Notes: generated by a model not told the origin, from the sequence alone. 64,000 nt of DNA from Paenibacillus durus ATCC 35681 (GCF_000993825.1 NZ_CP011114.1:4340001-4404000); one strand, 5' to 3'; positions 37,333 through 46,650 are shown, counted from the stretch's first letter. Numbers and translations: made by a program.

Positions 37333-38640
37333 TTATCGCGCAATGCCGATCACATGGCGCGGAATTCCCGCGAGATCGGGTATGGTCACGATCTCGTTCC
37401 AATGCCCGGCCGCCGCCAGCAAGGCGGCCACCTGCTCCGCCTGCCCGAGCCCGAGCTCGAAGCCGACGAGGCGCGGCGTAGCCGGGAGCAGCGGCAGCTG
37501 CTCCATCATGCGGCGGTACGGGTCAAGCCCGTCCTCGCCGCCGTCTAGCGCGGTGCGCGGCTCATGGTCGCGCACTTCGCGCTGCAGCCCGGCGATGTCT
37601 CCGCCGGGAATATAGGGCGGGTTGGAGACGAGAATATCCGTCTCCACGCCCTTGAACGGCTCGAGCAAGTCGCCGAGCCGCAGCTCCACCGCCGCGCCGA
37701 GACGCTCCGCGTTGTGGCCGGCCACGGCCAGGGCCGCCGGCGAGATGTCGCCGGCGAGCACCCGCCACGCCGGCGCTTCGGCCGCCAGCGTGACGGAGAT
37801 CGCGCCGCTGCCCGCGCCGATGTCGATCGCGGTCAGGCGGCGCCCCGGGCGCGCCGCAGCGTATTCGCCACCTGCTGCCCGCTCGCCCGCATCGCCCGTC
37901 GTTTCGCCCGGCTCACCCGCATCGCTCGCGCTCGCTGCCCGCTCGCCCGCATCGCCCGTCGTTCCGCCCGGCTCACCTGCACCGCTCACGCCCGCTGCCC
38001 GTTCGCCTGCATCGCCCGTCGCTCCGCCCGGCTCACCTGCACCGCTCACGTCCGCTGCCCGCTTACTCACACCGCCCGTCGCTCCGCCCGTCTCACCTGC
38101 ACCGCTCACGCCCACTGCCCGCTCACTCACACCGCCCGTCGCTCCACCCGGCTCACCTGCACCGCTCACGCCCGCTGCCCGCTCACTCACACCGCCCGTC
38201 GCTCCGCCCGGCTCACCTGCTCCGCTCACGCCTGCGGCACGTTCACCTTCATGCTCCGCCGCTCCCTGCGGCCACAGCTCCGCCGCATACCGCAGCACGG
38301 CTTCGACGAGCAGTTCCGTCTCCGGCCGGGGGATCAGCACATCCGGCGTTACCTCGAAGGAACGGCCGTAGAACTCCTGCTCCCCGGTAATGTACTGCAC
38401 CGGCTCGCCGCTTCCCCTACGGGTCACGGCGGTCTCCCACTTCTCCCGCTTATCCGCAGGAAAGGGGTCGGCCATAGCCATATAGTATGCGGCGCCGGAT
38501 AATCCCAGCACATGCTCCAGCAGAAGCTGGGCGCTACGCTGCGGCTCGCTGACGCCAAGGCCGCTCAAAAAAGAAGAAGCCTCCGCAAAGGCTTCCCGGA
38601 TGCTTTGCACCTGCGGCATAACATAGTCGCTCCGTTTCAA
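37333..38640 (-). CDS. prmC: Peptide chain release factor N5-glutamine methyltransferase with repeat insertion
   Basis: Methylates the Gln of the GGQ motif in RF1/RF2, using S-adenosylmethionine. 435 residues, about 140-150 longer than B. subtilis PrmC. N-terminal helical domain (about 1-120, ending FEVTPDVLIPRPETELLVEAVL), then six 20-residue repeats (133-252) rich in Gly/Ala/Glu, then the Rossmann methyltransferase domain with IDIGAGSGAISVTLA, the catalytic SNPPYIPGGDIAGLQ and the EPRTALDGGEDGL motif. All catalytic motifs are intact, so the enzyme is likely active. TTG start with AAGGAG 9 nt upstream, 4 bp after prfA, its substrate's gene. Confidence 0.93.
   Translation of the reverse strand: MKRSDYVMPQVQSIREAFAEASSFLSGLGVSEPQRSAQLLLEHVLGLSGAAYYMAMADPFPADKREKWETAVTRRGSGEPVQYITGEQEFYGRSFEVTPDVLIPRPETELLVEAVLRYAAELWPQGAAEHEGERAAGVSGAGEPGGATGGVSERAAGVSGAGEPGGATGGVSERAVGVSGAGETGGATGGVSKRAADVSGAGEPGGATGDAGERAAGVSGAGEPGGTTGDAGERAASASDAGEPGETTGDAGERAAGGEYAAARPGRRLTAIDIGAGSGAISVTLAAEAPAWRVLAGDISPAALAVAGHNAERLGAAVELRLGDLLEPFKGVETDILVSNPPYIPGGDIAGLQREVRDHEPRTALDGGEDGLDPYRRMMEQLPLLPATPRLVGFELGLGQAEQVAALLAAAGHWNEIVTIPDLAGIPRHVIGIAR
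37885..38244. repeat. 60-bp minisatellite inside prmC (six copies)
   Basis: Six tandem 60-bp units plus a partial seventh, in frame, coding for units of the form ERAAGVSGAGEPGGATGGVS. Units 1 and 2 are identical in protein and differ little in DNA; units 4-6 drift (GDAG in place of GGVS, TTGDAG). The insertion sits in the linker between the two PrmC domains. Confidence 0.92.
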
Positions 38641-38644
38641 AGCA

Positions 38645-39712
38645 TTATTCTCCTTTTTCCATCAGCTCGGCCTGCTCCGCAATGGAGAGCGCCGAAATAA
38701 TCTCTTCAATCTCACCGTTCATGACCGAATCCAGACGGTGCAGGGTCAGGCCGATCCGGTGATCGGTCACCCGGCTCTGCGGGAAGTTATAGGTCCGGAT
38801 GCGTTCACTGCGGTCACCGGTGCCGACCTTGCTCTTCCGTTCGCCAGCGTACTTGGCTTCTTCTTCCTGACGCATCATGTCGGAGATGCGGGCGCGCAGC
38901 ACTTGAAGAGCCTTCTCCTTGTTGGAGTTCTGCGACTTGCCGTCCTGACAGGTCGCCACGATTCCCGTAGGAATATGCGTTACGCGCACAGCGGACTTGG
39001 TCGTATTGACCGACTGGCCGCCCGCGCCGCTGGAACAGAACGTATCCACGCGGATATCCTTGTCAAGAATTTCGATGTCGATTTCTTCAGCTTCGGGCAT
39101 TACCGCCACAGTGGAGGTGGAGGTATGAATCCGTCCGCCGGATTCCGTTGTCGGGATGCGCTGCACGCGGTGCGCGCCGCTCTCGTACTTCATTTTGCTG
39201 TAAGCGCCCCGGCCGTTAATCATAAAGATAACCTCTTTGAAGCCGCCCAGGTCATTCGTGTTGGCGTCCATCAGTTCCACGCGCCAGCCTTGGGTATCCG
39301 CAAAACGGGTGTACATACGGTACAGGTCGGATGCGAACAGTGCCGCTTCGTCACCGCCAGCAGCCCCCCGAATTTCCACAATGACGTTCTTGTCGTCGTT
39401 CGGGTCCTTCGGCAGCAGCAGGATGCGGATTGTCTCCTCAAGCTCGGTCTGCCGTTTCGACAATTCCTCGATTTCCATCTTCACCATTTCGCGCATTTCG
39501 TCGTCGAGCTTCTCGCCGAGCATCGCTTTGGCGGCGCCCAGTTCTTCCATTACATTTTTATATTCGGTATAAGCCTCATAGGCGGGCTGCAGATCGGATT
39601 GTTCTTTGGAATAGTCCCTCAGTTTCTTACTATCGCTTGCAACATCCGGATCGCAAAGCAGTTCACTGAGTTTCTCATAGCGGTCCGCCAGAGATTGCAA
39701 TCGGTCCAACAA
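38645..39712 (-). CDS. prfA: Peptide chain release factor 1
   Basis: Terminates translation at UAA and UAG. 355 residues; GGQ motif at residues 231-233 ([17 protein letters not shown]) and the stop-codon recognition tripeptide region [12 protein letters not shown] (187-189). TTG start with AGAGGTG upstream. The Gln of GGQ is the substrate of PrmC encoded next. The leader contains a terminator-like hairpin immediately after a TATAAT box. Confidence 0.96.
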   Translation of the reverse strand: MLDRLQSLADRYEKLSELLCDPDVASDSKKLRDYSKEQSDLQPAYEAYTEYKNVMEELGAAKAMLGEKLDDEMREMVKMEIEELSKRQTELEETIRILLLPKDPNDDKNVIVEIRGAAGGDEAALFASDLYRMYTRFADTQGWRVELMDANTNDLGGFKEVIFMINGRGAYSKMKYESGAHRVQRIPTTESGGRIHTSTSTVAVMPEAEEIDIEILDKDIRVDTFCSSGAGGQSVNTTKSAVRVTHIPTGIVATCQDGKSQNSNKEKALQVLRARISDMMRQEEEAKYAGERKSKVGTGDRSERIRTYNFPQSRVTDHRIGLTLHRLDSVMNGEIEEIISALSIAEQAELMEKGE

Positions 39713-39778
39713 GGGAATTCACCTCTCCTAATTAAGGTTTACAAATTTAAGGTCTGATGCATTGTAGAGTTTTATGGT

Positions 39779-39833
39779 AAAAAAAACGTCTATACCTTAT
39801 AACCGTAAAGGGTATACACGACTTTATATTATA
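39779..39833 (-). promoter_or_regulatory. Promoter and terminator-like hairpin in the prfA leader
   Basis: Minus strand: -10 TATAAT (39828-39833) with a poor -35, then a hairpin of CGTGTATACC (39820-39811) with GGTATAGACG (39796-39787), 9 of 10 paired, directly followed by eight T residues (39786-39779). It looks like an intrinsic terminator about 70 nt before prfA. Confidence 0.5.
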
Positions 39834-39904
39834 TCACGAATCTGCCGATTTGGCTACATTACGTCCTCTTCATGCCCGCACCCCAAGGCAGGGTCCCAAA
39901 TCGT

Positions 39905-39949
39905 AAAAAAAGCCATTCCGCGTTAATGACAATATCCCCGCGAAATGGC
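39905..39949 (-). terminator. Terminator after ychF
   Basis: GCCATTCCGCG (39912-39922) pairs with CGCGAAATGGC (39939-39949) with one mismatch, followed on the minus strand by seven T residues. Confidence 0.85.
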
Positions 39950-40035
39950 CTTCGTCCGCTCCCGCCAGAAGATAGCTTCGCTCCATCCGCGAAGGTTCTC
40001 CGCCCGTCAGAGGCAAACATTATAACCGACAAGCT

Positions 40036-41136
40036 TTATACGTTAAACCGGAAATGCATAACGTCGCCGTCCTGCACGACATAATCCTTGCCTTCGAGAC
40101 GCAGCTGGCCTTTTTCTTTGGCTCCATTCATAGAACCGGCGGCGACCAGATCGTCATAGGCCACTACTTCCGCCCGGATAAAACCGCGCTCGAAATCAGA
40201 GTGAATCACGCCCGCCGCGCCCGGCGCTTTCGTTCCTTTGCGGATGGTCCAGGCGCGAACCTCCTGCACGCCCGCCGTAAAGTACGTATACAGACCAAGC
40301 AGCTTGTAAGCCGCTTTGATCAGACGGTTGAGGCCTGACTCCGCGAGGCCAAGCTCTTCGAGGAACATCACCTTGTCGTCGCCTTCCAGCTCGGCGATTT
40401 CCGCCTCCACCTTCGCGCTGATCGGCACCACCTCGGCGTTCTCGGCGGCGGCGAATTCGCGCACCTGCTTCACGTACGGATTCTCTTCCGCCGTTGCAAC
40501 CTCATCCTCGCCCACATTAGCCGCGTACAGCACCGGCTTCAGGGTCAGCAGATGGAGATCGCGCACAATCAGCAGTTCTTCATCTGACAGCTCCACGCTT
40601 CTCGCGGGCATATCGTTATACAGCGCTTCTTTGACGCGCTCCAACACTTCTACTTCCTGGGCGTATTGCTTGTTGCCGCCCTTCATGTTTTTGCGGGAAC
40701 GGTCGATCCGCTTCTCCACGCTCTCTACATCGGCCAGAATCAGCTCCAGGTTAATCGTCTGGATGTCGCTGATCGGATTTACTTTTCCGTCGACATGAGT
40801 CACATTCTCGTCCTCGAAGCAGCGCACGACATGGACAATGGCGTCCACCTCGCGGATATGCGCCAGGAACTTATTGCCCAGCCCCTCGCCTTTGCTCGCC
40901 CCGCGCACCAGTCCGGCAATGTCAACGAACTCAAATGCGGTCGGCACTGTTTTGTTCGGCACAACCAACTCGGTCAGCTTATCCAGACGCTCGTCCGGCA
41001 CTTCCACTACCCCGACATTCGGGTCGATCGTACAAAAAGGATAATTAGCCGACTCCGCGCCCGCCTGTGTAATTGCGTTAAACAGCGTCGATTTTCCGAC
41101 ATTTGGAAGACCAACAATACCCGCTTTCAAAGCCAT
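40036..41136 (-). CDS. ychF: Redox-regulated ATPase YchF (Obg family)
   Basis: Ribosome-associated P-loop ATPase of the Obg family. 366 residues: G1 [19 protein letters not shown]3 [19 protein letters not shown], a coiled-coil insertion (about 125-200) and a C-terminal TGS domain ([18 protein letters not shown] to [13 protein letters not shown]). The G4 position is degenerate (typical NMxE-like, here NVGE), as expected for an ATPase rather than a GTPase. ATG start with TAGGAG upstream; own promoter and terminator. Confidence 0.95.
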   Translation of the reverse strand: MALKAGIVGLPNVGKSTLFNAITQAGAESANYPFCTIDPNVGVVEVPDERLDKLTELVVPNKTVPTAFEFVDIAGLVRGASKGEGLGNKFLAHIREVDAIVHVVRCFEDENVTHVDGKVNPISDIQTINLELILADVESVEKRIDRSRKNMKGGNKQYAQEVEVLERVKEALYNDMPARSVELSDEELLIVRDLHLLTLKPVLYAANVGEDEVATAEENPYVKQVREFAAAENAEVVPISAKVEAEIAELEGDDKVMFLEELGLAESGLNRLIKAAYKLLGLYTYFTAGVQEVRAWTIRKGTKAPGAAGVIHSDFERGFIRAEVVAYDDLVAAGSMNGAKEKGQLRLEGKDYVVQDGDVMHFRFNV

Positions 41137-41192
41137 TTATATGACAACTCCTATTTTCCGTTAATTGACCAATAATCCCAGTGATCTAAACT

Positions 41193-41221
41193 ATTATATA
41201 TTAGAACAAACGCCCCAGCAA
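41193..41221 (-). promoter_or_regulatory. Sigma-A promoter of ychF
   Basis: Minus strand: -35 TTGCTG (41216-41221), 17-nt spacer, -10 TATAAT (41193-41198), about 55 nt before the start codon. Confidence 0.7.
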
Positions 41222-41990
41222 TACCGGAGAGACTTACGGGAGACGAGAAACAACACGGCCCGCCCGGAATAAGGAACCGTTCGAACCCAGACGATGAACC
41301 TTCCGAAAATACACACTCAAGTAACGGACCTCTCATACCGGACAACAGGCCTCCATGCTGCGATAACGAATCTTTTTTGGAAACGCTATACTCCGCCGAT
41401 GTTCCATCCGCAGACTGAACATTGTGATAACGAACCTTTACCCGGTGGAACGAACCCTCGTATCAAAATAACGGACTAGCCGCATCCATTCAGGCCGACA
41501 GATCCTTCACACAGAAGCGTGTTTTTATTCTGGCAGCGCCGAAACCTTCTTAATCATCATAGCTTATGTCCTTACCACGAAGACTTATCAGCAAAATGTC
41601 TTTCAAAGCGTGGACACTCCCGCCAAATCGACATATACGTGACTCAGCAGCGTTCATGCAGAATTTCGCCTATATATTGAGTAGATTAGATTACTACCAT
41701 CAATATATTGAATCTCGCTGCGGAAGTGTCAACCTATTGCCCATGTCCACCTTTTAAAAGACACCGCGCTAAAAATGTCCTCACCGAAAGGACACCGCAT
41801 TTAAGCACTCATAAAATACCATCCGCTGCTCCCTTGGACAAGCACCACACCACGCGATGAAGGCGGATTTCAAGCGGCAAATATGCCGCACATGAATGTT
41901 GGATGGCAGACCACAGACAATAACCGGATCAGCTTCAAAAACTATGAGCCGGCCAGTTCCAGCACTTTTTTTACAGCGGGATCGCCCATT
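41222..41990. other. Gene-free stretch with scattered short repeats
   Basis: About 770 bp with no credible gene on either strand: open frames are short, lack ribosome sites and show no recognisable product. It holds five copies of a TAACGRAYY motif (41322-41477) and a cluster of GGACAC/TGTCC motifs (41569-41795). It may be a decayed intergenic element. Confidence 0.5.
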
Positions 41991-42017
41991 AAAAAGGACC
42001 TCCACTTGGAGATCCTT
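41991..42017 (-). terminator. Terminator after the acetyltransferase gene
   Basis: AAGGACCTCC (41994-42003) pairs with GGAGATCCTT (42008-42017), one mismatch, followed by a T-run on the minus strand. Confidence 0.8.
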
Positions 42018-42065
42018 CGTTCCATCCTGCGATTATAGGCGGTGCCGATCGCGGCAATCATTCAT

Positions 42066-42536
42066 CTACAGCTCTTTCGACATCGTAATGTCGGTTACGC
42101 CGTAGCCCATTTTTTTGTACAGCTCGAATGCGCGGTGGTTCTGGCCGAATACATGCAGTCCGATTTTGCGGACATTCATGCTGCGGGCCTCTTCGTCGAG
42201 CGCCTGCATGGCCTGCTTACCGTAACCTTTGCCCTGAAACGGTTCAAAAATATAAATGTCGTAAATAAATGCTTCGCGGCCGCGGCTTCCTTCAGTAACG
42301 TTGAACCAGATGTATCCAACAGGGGTATCGCTCTCTTCCTCGACGACCGAGTATAGATAAGCGCCTTCGGTATTCAGTCCGGCGGGCAAAAAGCGCGTCA
42401 TCGCCTCTTTGGACTGCTTCAGCGCGTTATCCGGTTCCCAGGCTCCCGATTTTACCTTCTCCTCGGCAAAGTCGCTGGTCGATTGACTGAGGAAAAATTG
42501 AAACGTCGCTTCGTCCATTTGAACCAGTTTTATCAT
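42066..42536 (-). CDS. GNAT family N-acetyltransferase
   Basis: 156 residues, one acetyl-CoA-binding GNAT domain: the pyrophosphate loop FQGKGYGKQAMQAL near residue 105 and the C-terminal NHRAFELYKKMGYGV motif. The N-terminal third is variable and gives no hint of the substrate. ATG start with GGAAGG 7 nt upstream. Monocistronic between fni and its own terminator. Confidence 0.85.
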   Translation of the reverse strand: MIKLVQMDEATFQFFLSQSTSDFAEEKVKSGAWEPDNALKQSKEAMTRFLPAGLNTEGAYLYSVVEEESDTPVGYIWFNVTEGSRGREAFIYDIYIFEPFQGKGYGKQAMQALDEEARSMNVRKIGLHVFGQNHRAFELYKKMGYGVTDITMSKEL

Positions 42537-42670
42537 GATTAGACCTTCCTTATTTCGGTATTCATGCCCTTGTTACGGGCATCTGAATTAACATTCGCCT
42601 TTCGCTTGGGAGGCCGGAATGAACAGCACTCCGCACCCGGAAGAGCCGGCCGGCGCTCCCGCTACGCGCG

Positions 42671-43765
42671 CTAAATGCGTATAAGCCTCGGCGTGCCGCG
42701 AAGGGCACCCACGGAGGAGACGCCGATGCCGAACATCGCCGTCCTCAGCTCCAGCTCGGCCTGCTCAAGCGCCGCCTCCAGCGCCGCCTCGGATTCCACC
42801 GCCGGGCCGAGCAGACTCCGGCCGAAGCCGGCCAGATCCGCGCCGAGTGCCAGCGCTTTGGCGGCGTCGACGCCGCTCTGTAATCCCCCGCTGCCGATCA
42901 ATGCGCCTTCAGGAGCAGCGGCGCGCACGTCCGCAATGCAGTCAGCGGTCGGGATACCCCAATCCGCAAACGCCTCGGCGGCGGCGCGCCTCACCGGATC
43001 AGCGCTGCGGAACTTTTCAACCTGGCTCCATGACGTTCCACCCGCTCCGCTCACGTCGATGAACGACACCCCGGCGCCGTACAGCTTAAGCGCCTTCTCG
43101 CCGTCGATGCCCCAGCCGACTTCCTTGACGCCGACCGGAACCTCCAGACTGTGGCATACCTGCTCGATCTTCCGCAGCAGCGAGCCGAAGCCTGTGTTCC
43201 CTTCCGGCTGGAACACCTCCTGAAGGCCGTTCAGATGCAGCACCAGCCAATCGGCTTCGGCGATTTCCACCGCCCGGCGGCAGTCGCCTGCATCAAAACC
43301 GTAAGACAGCTGAACCGCTCCAAGGTTCGCGATGACAGGAACGTCCGGGGCGTGTTCCCGCACCCGGAACGTAGATTCAAGCTCCGGGCGCTCCAATGCG
43401 GCCCGGATCGAACCTACACCCAGCGTCCAGCCCCGCCGCTGGGCCGCCTCGGCGAGTCGCGCGTTAATCTCTCCGGTGGCGGCGCTGCCGCCGGTCATCG
43501 AGCTGATCAGCAGCGGGGTCCGCAGACTCCGGCCGAGAAACAATGTGTCCAGCGTTATATCGTCAAAGTTCAGTTCCGGCAGCGCATTGTGCCGGAACCG
43601 GTAACGTTCAAAACCTGTAGTAACTCCTCTGCCGCCTACGTCTTCATTCAAGCACAGGCGTACATGCTCGATCTTACGCTCCCCCGTCTTTCCTTCGAGA
43701 AGATGCGGACGGGAGCCCGAAGCCTTGGCTGTCGTCTTCATTTCGTCATTCATTGTATTCGGCAC
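42671..43765 (-). CDS. fni: Type 2 isopentenyl-diphosphate delta-isomerase
   Basis: FMN- and NADPH-dependent enzyme interconverting IPP and DMAPP. About 364 residues, TIM-barrel; N-terminal RKIEHVRLCLNEDV, LLISSMTGGSAATGEINARLAEAA, the QLSYGF and VGVKEVGWGI segments, and phosphate-binding IGSGGLQSGVDAAKALALGAD near residue 300. GTG at 43765 has AGGAAAGG 4 nt upstream; ATG at 43753 is the alternative. The longer upstream frame has no ribosome site. It lies 97 bp after the cardiolipin synthase region on the same strand. Confidence 0.9.
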   Translation of the reverse strand: MPNTMNDEMKTTAKASGSRPHLLEGKTGERKIEHVRLCLNEDVGGRGVTTGFERYRFRHNALPELNFDDITLDTLFLGRSLRTPLLISSMTGGSAATGEINARLAEAAQRRGWTLGVGSIRAALERPELESTFRVREHAPDVPVIANLGAVQLSYGFDAGDCRRAVEIAEADWLVLHLNGLQEVFQPEGNTGFGSLLRKIEQVCHSLEVPVGVKEVGWGIDGEKALKLYGAGVSFIDVSGAGGTSWSQVEKFRSADPVRRAAAEAFADWGIPTADCIADVRAAAPEGALIGSGGLQSGVDAAKALALGADLAGFGRSLLGPAVESEAALEAALEQAELELRTAMFGIGVSSVGALRGTPRLIRI

Positions 43766-43862
43766 TTGGCCTTTCCTCGATATATTTGTTGCCGCGGTCA
43801 TATTATAACACAATTGGCGGCTCGGCCAACTTAACGCCAGCACAATTTGGGCGATTATCCCC

Positions 43863-45371
43863 TTACAGCAGCGGCGACATCAGCCTTGCGGCCGATTCCA
43901 GCAGCCGCACCAGCAGCCGCTTGTCCATAAACTTCTCGTGGACAATCTGCGATGTGGACAGCAGATCGCGCTCGAAATCGGAGACGATGCGTTTGACGCT
44001 CTCGGTCTGCAGCAGCAGCGCGTTCACTTCGAAGTTCAAATGGAAGCTGCGCATATCCATGTTGGCCGTGCCGATGGTGGCGATTTCGCCGTCGATGATC
44101 AGCAGCTTGGAATGAATAAACCCTTTTTCATACTCAAAAATCTTGACGCCCGCTTCCAGCAGAGCCGGGAAATAGGAATGAGACGCAAGAAACGGCAGCC
44201 ATTTGTCCGGCTTGGCGGGGAACAGCAGGCGCACATCCAGCCCCGAAAGAGCGGCCACTTGCAGCGCCGTGTAGATGTCCTCGTCGGGGATAAAATACGG
44301 CGTGGCGATCCACACCGACTTCTTGGCCGAGGTGATCATGGAAAAGAAAATATTTTTGAGCGTCTGCCTCTCATTGTCCGGGCCGCTCGCGATAATCTGC
44401 ACCGCCCCGCCGTCCCCGGTGTACCGAAGCTGCGGCGACAAATAATCCTGCTCCAAAATCCGCTCGCCGGTGGTGTGCATCCAGTCCAGCAGAAATATAA
44501 TCTGCATCGTCCGCACCGCCTCGCCCCGCACAAGCATATGCGTGTCGCGCCAGAAGCCGTATGTTTTGCTGCGGCTTAAGTACTCATCCCCCACGTTGAG
44601 CCCGCCCATAAAGCCGACATCGCCGTCGATGACCACTATTTTGCGGTGATTCCGGTAGTTGACCCGGCTGGAAAAAAAGCTCTTGGATCTGCCGTACGCC
44701 GCCACCTGCACCCCCGCGTCGCTCAAAGCCTTCAGGAAGCTCCGGGACAACTGGATGCTGCCCACGGCATCATACATGAAGCGGACCTTGACGCCGGCGC
44801 GGGCTTTTTCAATGAGAATCTGCTGAATTCTGGTCCCGATCTCGTCAGCGCGGAAAATATAATACTCCATGTGGATATGGTGCTTCGCCTGGCGCAGCTC
44901 CAGCAGGAGCGTCCCGAACGTCTCCTCGCCATTCGTCAGCACCCGCGTCTCCGAAGAGAAAGAGATCGGCGAACGTGCCAGACGCTGCGACAGGCCAAGC
45001 AGCTTGCGCTGCGTGGCGTTAAACATCGACCAATCCTGATGCAGGCGCAGGGCGTCGTTCTCAATCCGCTCATAGGCCATCAGGTCGCGTTGGGCCTTTT
45101 TGTCGTATTTGCGGCGCTTGAACACATTTTGCCCGAATAGGAAATAGAACACGAGTCCCACCACCGGAATCAGCGCAAGCAGCAGAATCCAGGCCATCGT
45201 CGTCGACGGGTTGCGGTTCTCCATAAAAATGGCAAGTCCGATCGAAACGACCGTCAATGTGGAAAAAATACTGATGATCGTGCCGCCGGTGCTGCCGAAA
45301 AAGCCAAAGCCAAAATAATAAAAGGCGAGCAAAGCTCCTATGATGATCGTTGACTGTATTCCTCTTCTCAT
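43863..45371 (-). CDS. cls: Cardiolipin synthase (phospholipase D family)
   Basis: Membrane enzyme that condenses two phosphatidylglycerols into cardiolipin. About 502 residues: two N-terminal transmembrane helices (about 7-25 and 33-52, up to LIPVVGLVFYFLFG) and two PLD catalytic motifs, HRKIVVIDGDVGFMGG and HSKLLIIDGEIATIGTANMD, each with the HxKxxxxD triad. ATG at 45371 chosen, with AGAGGT 9 nt upstream; an ATG at 45398 would place the ribosome site inside the coding region. Bacillus-type length. Confidence 0.92.
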   Translation of the reverse strand: MRRGIQSTIIIGALLAFYYFGFGFFGSTGGTIISIFSTLTVVSIGLAIFMENRNPSTTMAWILLLALIPVVGLVFYFLFGQNVFKRRKYDKKAQRDLMAYERIENDALRLHQDWSMFNATQRKLLGLSQRLARSPISFSSETRVLTNGEETFGTLLLELRQAKHHIHMEYYIFRADEIGTRIQQILIEKARAGVKVRFMYDAVGSIQLSRSFLKALSDAGVQVAAYGRSKSFFSSRVNYRNHRKIVVIDGDVGFMGGLNVGDEYLSRSKTYGFWRDTHMLVRGEAVRTMQIIFLLDWMHTTGERILEQDYLSPQLRYTGDGGAVQIIASGPDNERQTLKNIFFSMITSAKKSVWIATPYFIPDEDIYTALQVAALSGLDVRLLFPAKPDKWLPFLASHSYFPALLEAGVKIFEYEKGFIHSKLLIIDGEIATIGTANMDMRSFHLNFEVNALLLQTESVKRIVSDFERDLLSTSQIVHEKFMDKRLLVRLLESAARLMSPLL

Positions 45372-45740
45372 TGACACCCTACCTCTGCAATTGATCACAA
45401 CAGCTATGGAATACCATCATACATTTTACATGATAGATGACTTTCTTCCTATCATCATCGACATAAAAACTATAAATACGACAAAACTGTAACCTGATCC
45501 ATGCGTTTTCATCATAAAAATCAAAGAGCGGGCGAGCCCGCTGCCGTACTTGACGCAGATACGCTTCAGCATTGTCGTCCGGGCCGCAGCAGCCGCATAA
45601 CCGGCAAAAAGCCATCCTTCGCTTTAACGATGAGGATGGCTTTTATTTTGGTGCACACGGCCTTGCATTGAGGCCGACTCAAAAAATGCCCGGAATCTCC
45701 AGGCATTCATCTCATAAATTATCGCTGGCAGAGACCAGCG
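45372..45740. other. Gene-free stretch between torD-like gene and cls
   Basis: 369 bp. It contains the bidirectional terminator at 45606-45650. A 78-codon minus-strand frame (45379-45615) begins inside that terminator and has no ribosome site, so I do not call it a gene. Confidence 0.5.
45606..45650. terminator. Bidirectional terminator after the torD-like gene
   Basis: GCCATCCT (45611-45618) pairs with AGGATGGC (45633-45640); five T residues follow on the minus strand and TTTTATTTT on the plus strand. Confidence 0.8.
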
Positions 45741-46433
45741 CTACCTCGCCGCCGCTGCGCTCTCCAGATAAGCTTTCCAGGACTCTAGCATATGTAGATC
45801 ATAAGGAAGAAACTCCTCCAACATGCGGGATAATCCCCGGTACAGCGGGCTGTCGGTCGCCGAATTCAATCTTTCGCAGAATTCAGGCACCCAGAGCAGC
45901 AAATGCTCCCTGAGGAAATTCTCCTGGGTGCTCAGCTGTTCCATCGCGCTTCGGGCGGAAAAGCTGTTATACAGCATACGATCGTGAAGCACGGCCATAA
46001 ACTCCAGCTCGATGGCAATGTGATCGTCGGCTTCGTCGCCGCATTTTTTGAACACGATGCCTGCTGACGCATACACATCGGAAATGACGTTGCAGAATTC
46101 CTCCGCTTCTCCAAGCAGGGCCGCTTCTCTCGGCTTAAAGCCGATCACGGTTTCGTCACGCATCAACCGGTCGTATTCCGCAGCCTCTTTCTCGCAGACC
46201 TTAAGAAGATCATGCGGATTCTGGCTGTGCAAGTAGCGCTTCAGCTCACGCCCTCCCTCCGACATCTCCGCAGCAGCGCCGATTTGCCGGTTGCTGCTCC
46301 ACTGCGCGATTCGCGACAGAGTCGGTCTTCTTCCGAAAAAATCAGTAAACAGCTGGTATATCAATCCCCTGCATTCCAGCCAATGGTTGAAGGCTTCCGA
46401 AACGTTAAGGGGAGGAACGGTCACTGTGGTCAT
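45741..46433 (-). CDS. TorD/DmsD-family molybdoenzyme chaperone
   Basis: Predicted cytoplasmic chaperone for maturation of a molybdopterin oxidoreductase. 230 residues, all-helical, with GLIYQLFTDFFGRRPTLSRIAQW at the N terminus and the central EFCNVISDVYASAGIVFKKC-DEADDHIAIELEFMAVL pattern (E-x-D-H-x-x-x-x-L-x-F-M) characteristic of the TorD fold. ATG start with AAAGGAGG about 10 nt upstream. It is divergent from moaA, and a molybdopterin oxidoreductase gene lies 15 kb away, its plausible client. Confidence 0.82.
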   Translation of the reverse strand: MTTVTVPPLNVSEAFNHWLECRGLIYQLFTDFFGRRPTLSRIAQWSSNRQIGAAAEMSEGGRELKRYLHSQNPHDLLKVCEKEAAEYDRLMRDETVIGFKPREAALLGEAEEFCNVISDVYASAGIVFKKCGDEADDHIAIELEFMAVLHDRMLYNSFSARSAMEQLSTQENFLREHLLLWVPEFCERLNSATDSPLYRGLSRMLEEFLPYDLHMLESWKAYLESAAAAR

Positions 46434-46482
46434 TTACAAAATGCCTCCTTTTAATAATCCGTCACCGCACATTCTGCGGCTC

Positions 46483-46499
46483 GATAATGAAAAGTTATC
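46483..46499. promoter_or_regulatory. Inverted repeat near the torD-like gene's promoter
   Basis: GATAA-N7-TTATC (46483-46487, 46495-46499), located just downstream of a minus-strand TATAAT (46516-46521) that may serve the torD-like gene. It could be an operator; the protein is unknown. Confidence 0.3.
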
Positions 46500-46650
46500 A
46501 CGGCTTTATATTTTTATTATAGCCCAGGTTGAAAACGCTTTTCGTGAGCATTCTATGGCGATTGGGTTGAATTGTCGCATTCCTGTCAAATTTACTCCTC
46601 TTCTTGTACTTCCTTATGCTACTATTTAAAAAATTGCCAAAGAGTCTGCA

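Noticed and set aside
37214..37402. Short minus-strand frames between rodA and prmC
   Set aside because: They overlap the prmC end and the rodA promoter and have no usable ribosome site.
37885..38244. CRISPR array
   Set aside because: The 60-bp tandem repeats have no spacers, are in frame within prmC and encode protein repeats.
37564..38502. Long plus-strand frames opposite prmC
   Set aside because: They are antisense to the GC-rich repeat array; high GC removes stop codons and the products are Arg/Pro/Ala low-complexity.
45379..45615. 78-codon minus-strand frame between cls and the torD-like gene
   Set aside because: It starts within a terminator stem, lacks a ribosome site and matches no family I recognise; the sequence also runs into the cls ribosome site.
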